DNA of 28,812 bases from positions 1-28,812 of the forward strand of contig CAUYJH010000046.1 in the NCBI GenBank assembly GCA_963573315.1, given 5' to 3'. The notes beneath the pieces are model-generated. The model saw only the letters and a program-made list of their open reading frames with translations. It searched no databases and was not told the origin of the DNA. Every line of letters starts with the position of its first letter. The first letter of the stretch is position 1. The translations under genes and the position numbers were made by a program. Of this stretch, positions 21,301 to 28,812 are shown in pieces. The DNA comes from Entomortierella parvispora (Eukaryota > Mortierellomycota > Mortierellomycetes > Mortierellales > Mortierellaceae).

Positions 21301-22478
21301 CATATCACTCTAGCAGTGCACGAGAGAGCAGCAGCAGCAGCAAGCTTCGCCATCACTCCTCTGCCTCGGCCTTGGGAGAGTCATCCAGCTCGTCAAGACA
21401 TGACCGTCGAAACAGGGAGCAAGAATCGGAACGTAGACGACACCGCGACGAAGAAGCCGGGGTGCAATTGTCGACGCACACCGAGGAGACTGCATCCGAG
21501 CCCCAATCGCCTCGTGAGAGGAGAGGGTCTACTTCTGAAACTGGCATTTCCGCTACATCTCCTGGAACGATGCCCAGCTCTGTCGGCAACCCTTCATTGC
21601 TGAGCTTGATGCATCCCAGTGCAGGTCAAAGACTTGTTGAGAGCCAGGCCAGCCTGGCCACGACGACAACCACAGCCTCGGGTTCGAGCACAACCGCTGT
21701 TGGAGGATCAACTCAAAGTCAGGTGTTGAGAGACAGACTCGCGGCTCATGGAAACATTGTGGCAGAGCTTCCCGACGAGACTGGCTCTTCGAGCACACAC
21801 TTGCCACCAACAGGACAGGCATCGAATCGTCAGTCTATTGGGGACTCTAGCACTGCCCCTATCTCGATTCCATTCCAGTCTGCGGCCACCAATGCATTGA
21901 GGGCTATCTCGAGCTCTGTGGGTAGCACAGGATCAGGTGGCTCTGGCTCGATCTCGTCTTTGTTGGCGCACCAGCTCGGAGGAGGCGGTGGCTCGGGTTC
22001 TGGCTCTGGTACATCCACGAGTGCAACAGCGATTCTTGCCGCTAGTAGTCCCCCTCGTAACATGCTACTCTCGTCTTCGCCCCACAAGACTGGAGTTTCG
22101 ACCGTGTCTGCGATGGGCACGACAGTGAGCGTGAACAGTGGCTCGACTGTGACGACCATGACCAGCGGCCACGCAAGCAGTGCATCCGGAGGGGCAAGTG
22201 GAGGTTATTCCCCAGGCATGACTTCCTCTGCAGTTTTCGGATCCTCGAGTGTGCCAGTGCACCCAAGCCGATTGAGCCTGAGCAGCAACCGTGACGATCT
22301 GGAGCAATTGGCTGTGTTTGCTACGGATGAGGAGCAAGAGCAAGACCGGGAATTGCAACGGCAACAACAGCAACAACAACAACAGCAGCAGCAGCAACAT
22401 CAGGCACAGGGCCGAGGTTTCCACAGAACCTCTTCCTCTACTTCGACCTGGCATGGACACTCTTCTGGGAACTTGTAA
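15365..22478 (+). CDS. ATG11: ATG11/FIP200-type autophagy scaffold protein (1915 aa)
   Basis: Large coiled-coil scaffold that gathers the Atg1 kinase complex and cargo receptors in selective autophagy. Exons: 15365-15429, 15900-16029, 16472-16815, 16903-16980, 17067-17300, 17392-17474, 17559-19087, 19194-22478, all GT-AG, sum 5748 nt. Residues 1-80 form a ubiquitin-like N-domain beginning MKLYR, as in animal FIP200 (MKLY), with LDTLRLAIEKS and then SEYTIMVYNREVL, the usual end of this domain. A helical central part follows (EWGNKFHRTFEAYIAHVL onward). Coiled coils occupy much of 670-1215 (for example LEEELENHAAEHEEVTARAL). The conserved C-terminal claw domain is at about 1400-1510: KIAFRDFKVDDLTLFLPT, PWAAFNINCPHYFLQ, NPFGLADGIKYYLLEATSW. 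About 400 residues of His/Ser/Gly/Gln-rich tail follow, including a glutamine run near 1880. Introns 1 and 2 are long (about 470 and 440 nt) and joined by frame and homology. Confidence 0.88.
17363..17389 (+). repeat. T27 homopolymer at the 3' splice site of ATG11-like intron 5
   Basis: Twenty-seven T are followed directly by AG (17390-17391), so the homopolymer is the whole polypyrimidine tract of the 91-nt intron 17301-17391. It is a likely site of length variation or sequencing error. Confidence 0.9.
22355..22400 (+). repeat. CAA/CAG repeat encoding polyglutamine in the ATG11-like tail
   Basis: Mixed CAA and CAG codons give a run of about a dozen Gln near residue 1880, about 25 codons before the stop. 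Interruption of CAG by CAA slows expansion, so moderate length variation is expected. Confidence 0.85.
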
Positions 22479-22499
22479 ATAGTCACACTGTCTCAAAGC

Positions 22500-22517
22500 T
22501 TTTTTTTAAAAAAAAAA
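22500..22517. repeat. T8A10 palindromic tract after the ATG11-like stop
   Basis: Eight T followed by ten A, flanked by GC and TGC, 22 nt after the stop codon. It can fold as an A/U hairpin in RNA and resembles a 3'-end element; function is inferred only. Confidence 0.5.
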
Positions 22518-22942
22518 TGCTTCGCCCAAAACCAAAAAGAATTTCATTGTCTCGATTGTGGTGTGCAATGGTTGCCTGTTCTTCCTTGGTTGGTTTCTGT
22601 TACATCTGCAAATTCTCAATCAAGCTTTTGGTCATGAGAAAAGAGAGCAAAGATGAGCCGCGCCAAGAGAGGCAACGTAATTTTAGTTCAAATTGTGTGA
22701 TCCTGTGATGCGAATTCTTTGGGTTTCTGCTGAAGGTTCTTTTTTTTTTTTTTTTTCTTTCTTTTTCGTTTGCACTATTACGACATCTGACCAAGAGTCA
22801 TAGTCTTACTGCGTTTCCGGAGCCGAAGGACGCTCTAGAAAGCCCCTGCGCAGCGTGATGGCTTCTCCTGTTAACAAAACTAGTCTTTTCATCTCCATTT
22901 GAATTGCAACCCGAGTTTCGGAGGAGGGCATCATAAGGAGGT

Positions 22943-22948
22943 TTTATT
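22943..22948 (-). terminator. Candidate poly(A) signal for the small minus-strand gene
   Basis: AATAAA on the minus strand, 338 nt beyond the stop of the 74-codon reading frame at 23286-23510. Motif and position only. Confidence 0.3.
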
Positions 22949-23285
22949 GCGGTTGGCTCGAGTACATAAATATAGACTAAGTTATATACAAAAAGAGTGG
23001 GGAGTATATAGGTAGTTGTAAGGGCCTCTTCTAGCGCAGACGATAAAAAAGACGTCTTGCAACAGGTTGAGGACGATGTTTGTCGGCCTGGTGGATGACG
23101 CAAAAAAAAGACAGCAGGAACGGGAGGAGTATTTCTTTCTTTCCTTGACCACCTCCTCTTCTTTGCTGCTCCCATTCTAATGAGAAAACGGGGAAGAGAC
23201 CGTTGGGCCAAGGAGGCGTCTATTTGCTTGTTTGCTTTGGCGCGGTTGGGTATCCTTGGGCTGCAACTTTTGTTGCTGTTGCTGC

Positions 23286-23510
23286 TTAGAGGACTCTGAC
23301 GTGCACCTCGGGGATGTTGGCCTTGGGCGTGGAAGCGAAGGGGTTGGCCTTGCCGATGATGGCCATGACCTTTGACATGGCGTTCTGTTGAGCGTTTGGC
23401 CGGAGAGTGGGGACGTGGTGGCGATGATAAGCCGTGGGGATATTGTAGTTGTTGCGCGAGTGTTTGGGGAAGAAGGTGCGGTAATAGGTCAATCTTGGCT
23501 TTTGGAACAT
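23286..23510 (-). CDS. Small basic protein, 74 aa, conserved-looking but unrecognised
   Basis: I do not recognise this protein. It reads from ATG 23510-23508 to a stop at 23288-23286: it starts MFQKPRLTYYRTFFPKHSRN and ends KANIPEVHVRVL. The first 25 residues have many Arg/Lys/His/Tyr and no acidic residue, which could be a mitochondrial targeting sequence. The middle (AMSKVMAIIGKANPF) is amphipathic and of normal, non-repetitive composition, unlike the chance frames around it. Support for a real gene: a CT-rich (minus-strand) leader just upstream, the ATCATGTGAC element 200 bp upstream that is also at the carrier/IMP1 promoter, and a minus-strand AATAAA downstream. Against: the short length, no visible domain, and another frame on the same strand that is open for longer. 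Confidence 0.5.
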   Translation of the reverse strand: MFQKPRLTYYRTFFPKHSRNNYNIPTAYHRHHVPTLRPNAQQNAMSKVMAIIGKANPFASTPKANIPEVHVRVL

Positions 23511-24640
23511 TGTGAGGAAAAGGTGAGTGTGAGAGTTGACGGAGAAGCGAACCGGAAAGAGTGTGTGTGAAGAGAAAAGAGAGAAAAGCCCAGCGAAACA
23601 AGTATTTATGTTTGAAAGAACGTTGGTAAGAAGAGAGTGATCACGAGAGCAATTTTCCAAGGAAGGAACGTATCATGCGCGGTGGGGTTGGTTGACCCGC
23701 GTGAGTAAGATCATGTGACGTATTTCTAGCAACTGTTTTCTTCTTTGACATTCTTCAACTTTGCCAACTATTTCTAGTATTTCTTTCATTGATCGTGCAA
23801 ACCTATGCTGCATGGATGTCTTGTCATGTTAGGCCAGCGTCCTTTAGCTTGAAATAACGTGGATGACATATTTGTTCGTCGCCAACGTTGGGCGGGGATG
23901 TGGTCGCATGTCGGATACCTTTCAGTTTGCACTCCTCCAAAATCAGGTACTATCAGACTGTTTGATCCATGCAGTGAAACTGCGGCGGCAGACGAATGGA
24001 GCTTGTTGTCAATCAAACGGTTCTCCTTTAGGTGTAGCGTGGTTAATGGAATGAGTTCTGTGCCACGTCGATCGGGGAGGTAATCGTGACAACAGCCAGG
24101 ATCATACCACGGCCGTATGCGCGCCCTGGAGGCGTTCCGTTCTTCATCGGACAAAAAAAATGCGCAGTAGCTTGAACCCATCTAATTTTCTAGAGGTTTT
24201 TTTTCTGACTTTCACAACAAGAGTACTTAGTCTAATATCAAGTTTATCGATGTGAGCACCCCGTCTTTCTCCTCCGAGATGGGGGCACCTAATCATCAGC
24301 CAACAGAGGGTAGCTACTGGAATGTGCAGGACCGCCCGAATGACGATCCGAAAGACGAACGACGAACGACGACGACTCGAACACGCCTTGGGAGGTACTT
24401 GCCTTGAGCTTTGAAGCAGTTTGAAAAAAAGCATGTTTCATTCTCTTCGTTCGTGAAGAAGTTCAAACTGTCAGACCTGCAGGAAGCACAAGGCAACTCT
24501 GAAGTCTTGATCGAGTATGCAGAGCTTAGATATTGCGCCGGCTATTGTTGAATACAGCGTACACCACCTCCAAGAAACACAGTCTGAAGCGGTTTTCATT
24601 TGCCAATGCGTTCCGCGCCAATATCATATTCACGCGTAGA
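23511..24640. other. Intergenic region upstream of the small gene and of the transposase remnant
   Basis: Contains the presumed promoter of the small minus-strand gene, with ATCATGTGAC at 23710-23719. Beyond about 23750 composition is mixed; short open frames on both strands have no domain. A run of GACGAAC/GACGAC units lies at about 24355-24376. Parts of 24250-24640 may be older, unrecognisable transposon sequence, but I cannot show it. Confidence 0.4.
23710..23719. promoter_or_regulatory. ATCATGTGAC element, second copy
   Basis: Identical over 10 bp to the reverse complement of 1021-1030 in the carrier/IMP1 promoter. It lies 200 bp upstream of the small minus-strand gene. A CATGTG E-box core suggests a bHLH-type site; inference only. 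Confidence 0.35.
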
Positions 24641-25010
24641 CAGTGGAAGACTTCGAGGCCAACCCTGCTTATCTTTGGGATAATGCAGGCCTACCAGAGA
24701 GTAAGCTGAAGACCACCCTAAGCTACATCAACACTCAATGGATCGGACACAAACAACGCTTCATTCACGCGTGGACAAACAAGAAGGCGCTCATGGAGTC
24801 TACAAAAAGTTTATTGGCCCAGCGTGGAGGGTCTTTGACCCATGCATTGGCTTGCTTCGAGGACTATATCAGCAATCAGCTAAGAGGATCACGAGCGGAT
24901 ATGGGTGGGAAGATACACGACTTGCACTCCTTCAAGAGGTTATGGACCTGGAAGAGCAGCTTCGTATACTCGAAGACCAGAAAGAACGCGAAGAGCAACT
25001 GTATGCACCC
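24641..25010 (+). pseudogene. Degraded MULE-type transposase remnant (C-terminal part)
   Basis: Fragments in two frames resemble the C-terminal part of fungal Mutator-like (MULE) transposases. Frame 1 from 24643 reads ANPAYLWDNAGLPESKLK, then INTQWIGHKQRFIHAWTN, and carries on later as SLTHALACFEDYISNQ. Near 24785 the neighbouring frame takes over with EGAHGVYKKFIG. In intact relatives a block like HFG-TTSRVEGAH follows the AWTN segment, so a small deletion with frameshift fits, followed by a shift back. A stop lies in frame just upstream of 24643 and no N-terminal catalytic part is visible. Further on, one frame gives a Glu/Leu-rich helix (LQEVMDLEEQLRILEDQ) that may or may not belong to it. 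The MULE assignment is from memory of the family, not from a search. Confidence 0.6.
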
Positions 25011-25452
25011 AGGGAGCAGAACAAACAAGCAGAGTCGTCGCTGCCCTCACGTGACGAATCTGTACTGAGTGACGTAGTCAGAGCAAATGCAAATGTTTTT
25101 TTTTCCTTGTCCATCAACTCCAATCCTGCCCTTCGTTCCTCACATCCACCCCCGATGTGCTGAGACTGACCGACCGACCGACCGACCGACCGACCTGCCT
25201 GCCTGCTTGACAGACCCAGACTGACTGACTGGACACAACGGACCGGACACGGACTGCGCTCTCCTTCTTTCCTTCTTTCTCTATCGCTCCTTCTCTCTCG
25301 AGTACCCCCTCTCTATCTCTTCCTCCCTCCCTTTCGCACAACCAGCACTCGCCCAGTGCCTTCTTCACTTCAGACTGAAAAAAAGGGGCGAAAAGGAGAC
25401 AGCAGCCCAACTGTTGAGCGAGATCACCTCTCCATTCCCATCCCTTTCCATC
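25011..25452. promoter_or_regulatory. Promoter and leader region of the SMG7/EST1-like gene
   Basis: Contains a TCACGTGACG E-box at 25047-25056 (CACGTG core 25048-25053). A tetranucleotide array (GACC units 25168-25194, then CTGC and ACTG units to about 25230) follows, then a CT-rich leader at about 25258-25340 before the start codon at 25453. The region abuts the transposase remnant. Confidence 0.5.
25168..25208. repeat. Tetranucleotide repeats: (GACC)n then (CTGC)n
   Basis: Six full GACC units from 25168 run directly into about three CTGC units; ACTG units follow near 25220-25230. The array sits about 250 bp upstream of the SMG7/EST1-like start. Confidence 0.85.
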
Positions 25453-28400
25453 ATGACGGAGGATCCTCAGTCCATCTGGCTGGAGCGCTACCAGTATGTC
25501 CAAAGTGCCGCCCCACGCTGCCCCTGTATGGGTCACTCCAGAACTCGATCATTTTTATTAACAGCCATTCTCCTTCCTGTTCACTCTGCTAGGTCTACTC
25601 AAGCGCAGGAAAGAAACCTCAAGGAGTTGCTGCACCAAAAAGGTGCTAGTGGAGTTACCAGTGCCAGAGACAGGTATGGCTCACTCTGCACTCGCTCGCG
25701 AACCTCACTCCCAAGCTGTGCCTACCCGCCGTGGGAAGACTGAGTGGTGAATAGATGTCTCGCTTCGTACTGACTAATACCCCGTTCCCCGTATTTCTAT
25801 TGTTCTCCCGATTCTAGGCTGCGGGAGGAATATGAGCGCCTGATCCTGAGTGATATTGTCCTGGCGCAGTCAAAGGAAATCGAGTCGGCTCTGTGGAAAA
25901 ACGTTTTTTATATCGTCATTGATGGATACCGTCGCAAACTCGCCACTTTGGAACGCCCAGAGAACAACCAGAGCAGTGACAGACGAGACGATAGACGTGA
26001 CGGTAGAGGCGGCGCAGGTGGTGGACGGCAGCATGGAACCAGGGGGAACAAAAAGCCGGTGCCTTCAGTGGAACTTCGCAAGGTGTCGACAAAATTCCGA
26101 GCGTTTATTCAAGAGGCAACTGGGTTTTACCATCGGCTGATTCAGAACCTGGCCTCTTGCTACGACCTGAACGAAATGGGTGCCAATATGCAGTCCTTCC
26201 CCCTGGCTGGAAAGAACCCCACTCTTGAGATCTCGGATGCTGCCAGGCAGTGTGCTATCAACAGTTGTCACAAATGCTATATCTTTTTGGGAGATCTCGC
26301 TCGTTATCGACAGACCTACAATGACTCGCCCAAGAAGAATTGGTCGGCAGCGCGTGATTACTACAACGAGGCGAGAAATCTGCTGCCATCCAGCGGTAAC
26401 CCCTACAACCAGCTGGCGGTCATTGCCACGTTCGCTCCAAACAACTTTCTCGCCTTGTACTTTTACTACAGAAGTTTGGCAGTTCGACTTCCGTTCATGA
26501 CTGCACGCAACAACATCAAGGTGTTGATCCAGAAGATGAGTGTGGATCCAGAAAAGGGCAAAAAGTTTGTCAAGGACGAGCGTTTCAACGATCGCAACTC
26601 TGCCAACAGCAAGGATTCCAGCTTGTTGAACGATTTCCTGGCGAAATTCATTTTGTTGCACGGATCGCTCTTTTTGCGTCAGGTGGAGGGTTTTGACAGC
26701 AGGCTGATGTGCGAGCCTCTCGAGGGACTCTTCTTGGATCGCCAGATTGACCCCGATTTGTTGCTCAAGATCCAGATTGTGAACATGTCCAGTCTTTATA
26801 CCATGTGTTATATTCCTTTGCAGGGTAAGCTGCTCATTCAGTGCCGACTTGGTGTCTTTTGTATATTTGTAGACGTGTTTTGAGATTGACTAACATCGTT
26901 TAACCCTGTAACCATAGACGATGGACCTTCTGTGACACCCCAGGACCAATTGACCGCGGAAAGACATGCGCTAAAGCTCATTCTTACCACCTTTGCCACC
27001 ATGCTTAGCTACTCTGTTCCGGATTTGGACAATCACAGAAATGGCGACAGCAAGAACAGGACCCGACCAGCTGACTACTTGCCAACAAATGTGCATCGCT
27101 CCATGCCCGCTCTGCGTCTCTCCCTCAAGTGGATGCAAGTCAACCTCCACCACGTGAAGCGACTTACGGACGGCTTGTCACAACAGGAAAAGGCTGCCTT
27201 CAAGCTCGACCAGATTTTGGACAACCTTGCGACATTCCTGAACTTGCTCGCTGACGTTTACCCTTACACTGACGACACCATCTTCTGTCGTGATGTTCTT
27301 AAGGAGGATTCGGAGCTTCAAGGTTTCGCAGCTCTGAAGCGCTCAATTGATGAACGACCCCTTTCTATCATCTCTCCCAGCAAAATCAGTCCCAAGGCAG
27401 AAATGCAGATGCGTGTTGCTGACATGTTCCAGGATGCTCTGTCACTCGGCAGGGTCGAGTGGGTCGAGTTTTATGGCGGGAACGTTGATGGTATGGATGG
27501 AAACCGAATCCTCCATTTTGACACGGAGCCAATCTCAGAAGAAGAGGAAGAGCAAGAAAAGGGCGAGGACTCTGCAGAAATCACTGTCCATGCTTTTGAA
27601 GAAGAGTCTCAGGGGGAAGATGAGTATGAGGAGGAAACTGATTATGAGCGAGAGACAGGAGATGAGGCTCTGAACCCGTTCCATCCAGTCAAGGCTACCC
27701 CACAGTCATCTTCTGTCCAGCCAGCAAAGGATCAGCCACAGGATGTCGAGGATGACAGCGAGCAGCGACAGGCCGTTGATGCTCTGGTCTTTGATGATGA
27801 TGACGATAATGACCTTTCATTGATTGTCGGAGGAGATGATGAAGATGAAGATGAAGAGGAGGAGGTTGTTCTCTTCACAGGCCGCAAGAACATTGTTGGG
27901 GGAAAACCGACGCCAAAACCGGCACATTTGAAGACTACTGGCGTCATTGGAGGAGGACGAAGGTCGTCCATGTCTCCCACCAACTCGAACCACTCCTCCC
28001 CAGGATTGAACGAAACTGGACCCAACACCAGCGGCGCAATGGGCGGCGTAATGGGCGGCGCAAGGGTGAGCTCTTCTCCAAGTGTGGACAGTGTTTTTGG
28101 CGGCTTTCAGTTTGGAGTTCCTGATGATTGGCGACATTCCATAAGCTCCATCCGCACCTCCCGTACCATGGAGGCTATCAGCCCTAACGAAAATACCTGG
28201 GGTGGGCTGTCTGCACACTCACTTGGAAATGGCCTGATCTCCCCTACTTCGTACGAACCCCGTGATGGAAGTGTGCTCAATGGTTTCGGTTCCATTCCTT
28301 CTCGTGGACCGCCCGGGATTCCGTTTCCAGCCAGTCCATTGAACGCGGACCCCCCAGCCTATTTTGCAGACCCGTCCTTCCCTCACCATCAGTCGCGTCA

Positions 28401-28560
28401 ACCTATGTATGCTCCTCATATCCGTCCCAGGTTCCATTACCAGTCGCCTCCTCAGCAACAAGAACAGCAGTCGCCTCAGCAGGAGCAACACGAATATTTC
28501 CATCGCGGCAGACCAGGAGATGCACAGCATCAAGTTATTCAGGACCGAGATTGGCGTTGA
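25453..28560 (+). CDS. SMG7/EST1-like protein (14-3-3-like/TPR and Est1 domains)
   Basis: Member of the Est1/SMG5-7 family (yeast Est1 and Ebs1), which act in nonsense-mediated mRNA decay and telomerase recruitment. Exons 25453-25493, 25593-25673, 25818-26824 and 26918-28560 are GT-AG and join to 923 residues. The start MTEDPQSIWLERYQ leads into ELLHQKGA and REEYERLILSDIVLAQSKEI. The N-terminal 14-3-3-like fold contains FRAFIQEATGFYHRLIQNL and CHKCYIFLGDLARYRQTYND. The TPR/Est1 part contains AARDYYNEARNLLPSSGNPY, NQLAVIATFAPNNFLALYFY and YRSLAVRLPF, the strongest family signature. An Arg/Gly-rich insert (RRDDRRDGRGGAGGGRQHG) lies near residues 88-106. After about 560 the protein is acidic (EEEEEQEKGED, DDDDDND) and then Ser/Pro/Gln-rich and disordered. 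No PIN domain is seen, which argues against SMG6. SMG7/Ebs1 versus Est1 is not decidable here. Confidence 0.87.
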
Positions 28561-28812
28561 GACCAGTGACGACACCGAGTACTATTTTTTTTTGACGCCC
28601 GACAAAAGGTTGAACCCAGGGACTCACCAAAACCTGAAAATACTTTTTTATGACCCCTTCCGGAGCAACAACCCGCAGGACGTGCAGCAAGGCCATTTCA
28701 CCTGTCTGCGGAGACGCCTGCCTACACTTTTTTTTTCTCTTTTTTTCTCACCCTCTGCGCAAAGTTCACTTGCAACAACAAGGCGATGAGGGACACAAGG
28801 ATGAAGGCCATT
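28561..28812 (+). other. 3' flank of the SMG7/EST1-like gene
   Basis: About 250 bp of probable 3' UTR with several T runs. No AATAAA is seen before the window ends, and no other gene is supported. Confidence 0.4.

Larger units (their letters stand above)
22479..23285. other. Convergent 3' region between the ATG11-like gene and the small minus-strand gene
   Basis: About 800 bp. It contains a T8A10 palindrome at 22500-22517 just past the ATG11-like stop, and a T17 run at 22740-22756. A minus-strand AATAAA (TTTATT at 22943-22948) would serve the small gene. A minus-strand frame stays open through most of 22798-23600 but has no ATG near its 5' end and no domain. Confidence 0.45.

Noticed and set aside
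22798-23598. A long minus-strand open frame (about 267 codons) overlapping the small gene in another phase
   Set aside because: No ATG near its 5' end, patchy Arg/Ser/Pro/His composition, no recognisable domain, and it runs through the presumed 3' UTR and poly(A) signal of the small gene.
23786-24181. Minus-strand frame of 131 codons in the gap before the transposase remnant
   Set aside because: No recognisable motif, no leader or poly(A) context, and composition like the surrounding non-coding DNA.

Overview
The window looks like nuclear DNA of a filamentous fungus. It has compact spacing, many short GT-AG introns with pyrimidine-rich 3' ends, Ser/Gln-rich low-complexity protein inserts, and a typical fungal set of mitochondrial, autophagy and nuclear-envelope genes. 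The long disordered extensions, the FAXDC2-type hydroxylase and the MULE-like transposon remnant suggest an early-diverging lineage such as Mortierellomycota/Mucoromycota. That placement is inference from protein style, not from a marker gene. I saw no tRNA, rRNA, CRISPR array, bacterial operon or virus.

Layout. Positions 1-687 (minus) hold the 5' part of an SLC25 mitochondrial carrier that runs off the left edge. It is divergent from 1139-1962 (plus), a 4-exon mitochondrial inner-membrane peptidase subunit 1 (IMP1). Then, all on plus: 2949-5131, a 7-exon secreted, probably GPI-anchored aspartic protease; 5675-7477, an intronless SUN-domain nuclear-envelope protein; 7925-11054, a 5-exon NIPA-type Mg2+ transporter with a very long tail; 12012-13315, a 3-exon FAXDC2/ERG25-like di-iron hydroxylase. 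Convergent to the last is 13581-14251 (minus), an AcpS-type phosphopantetheinyl transferase (PPT2-like) whose C-terminal exon is reached through a GC-AG intron. Divergent from it is 15365-22478 (plus), an 8-exon, 1915-residue ATG11/FIP200-type autophagy scaffold. Positions 23286-23510 (minus) hold a 74-codon small-protein candidate. Around 24641-25010 is a frameshifted MULE-type transposase remnant. Positions 25453-28560 (plus) hold a 4-exon SMG7/EST1-like protein.

I rebuilt exon structures by hand from splice sites, frame and family motifs. In each complete gene the exon lengths sum to a multiple of three. The genes do not form one pathway. Several products are mitochondrial (carrier, IMP1, probably PPT2), and the first two share one short divergent promoter region.

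The most unusual points are: the GC-AG intron in the PPT2 gene; a 23-nt microexon in the carrier; a (CT)61 tract and a T27 tract placed almost directly at intron 3' ends; the roughly 400-residue His/Ser/Gln-rich extension after the ATG11 claw domain; a 10-bp element ATCATGTGAC found at both the carrier/IMP1 promoter and the small-gene promoter; and the broken transposase beside the SMG7/EST1 promoter. I found no convincing wholly new multi-gene system.
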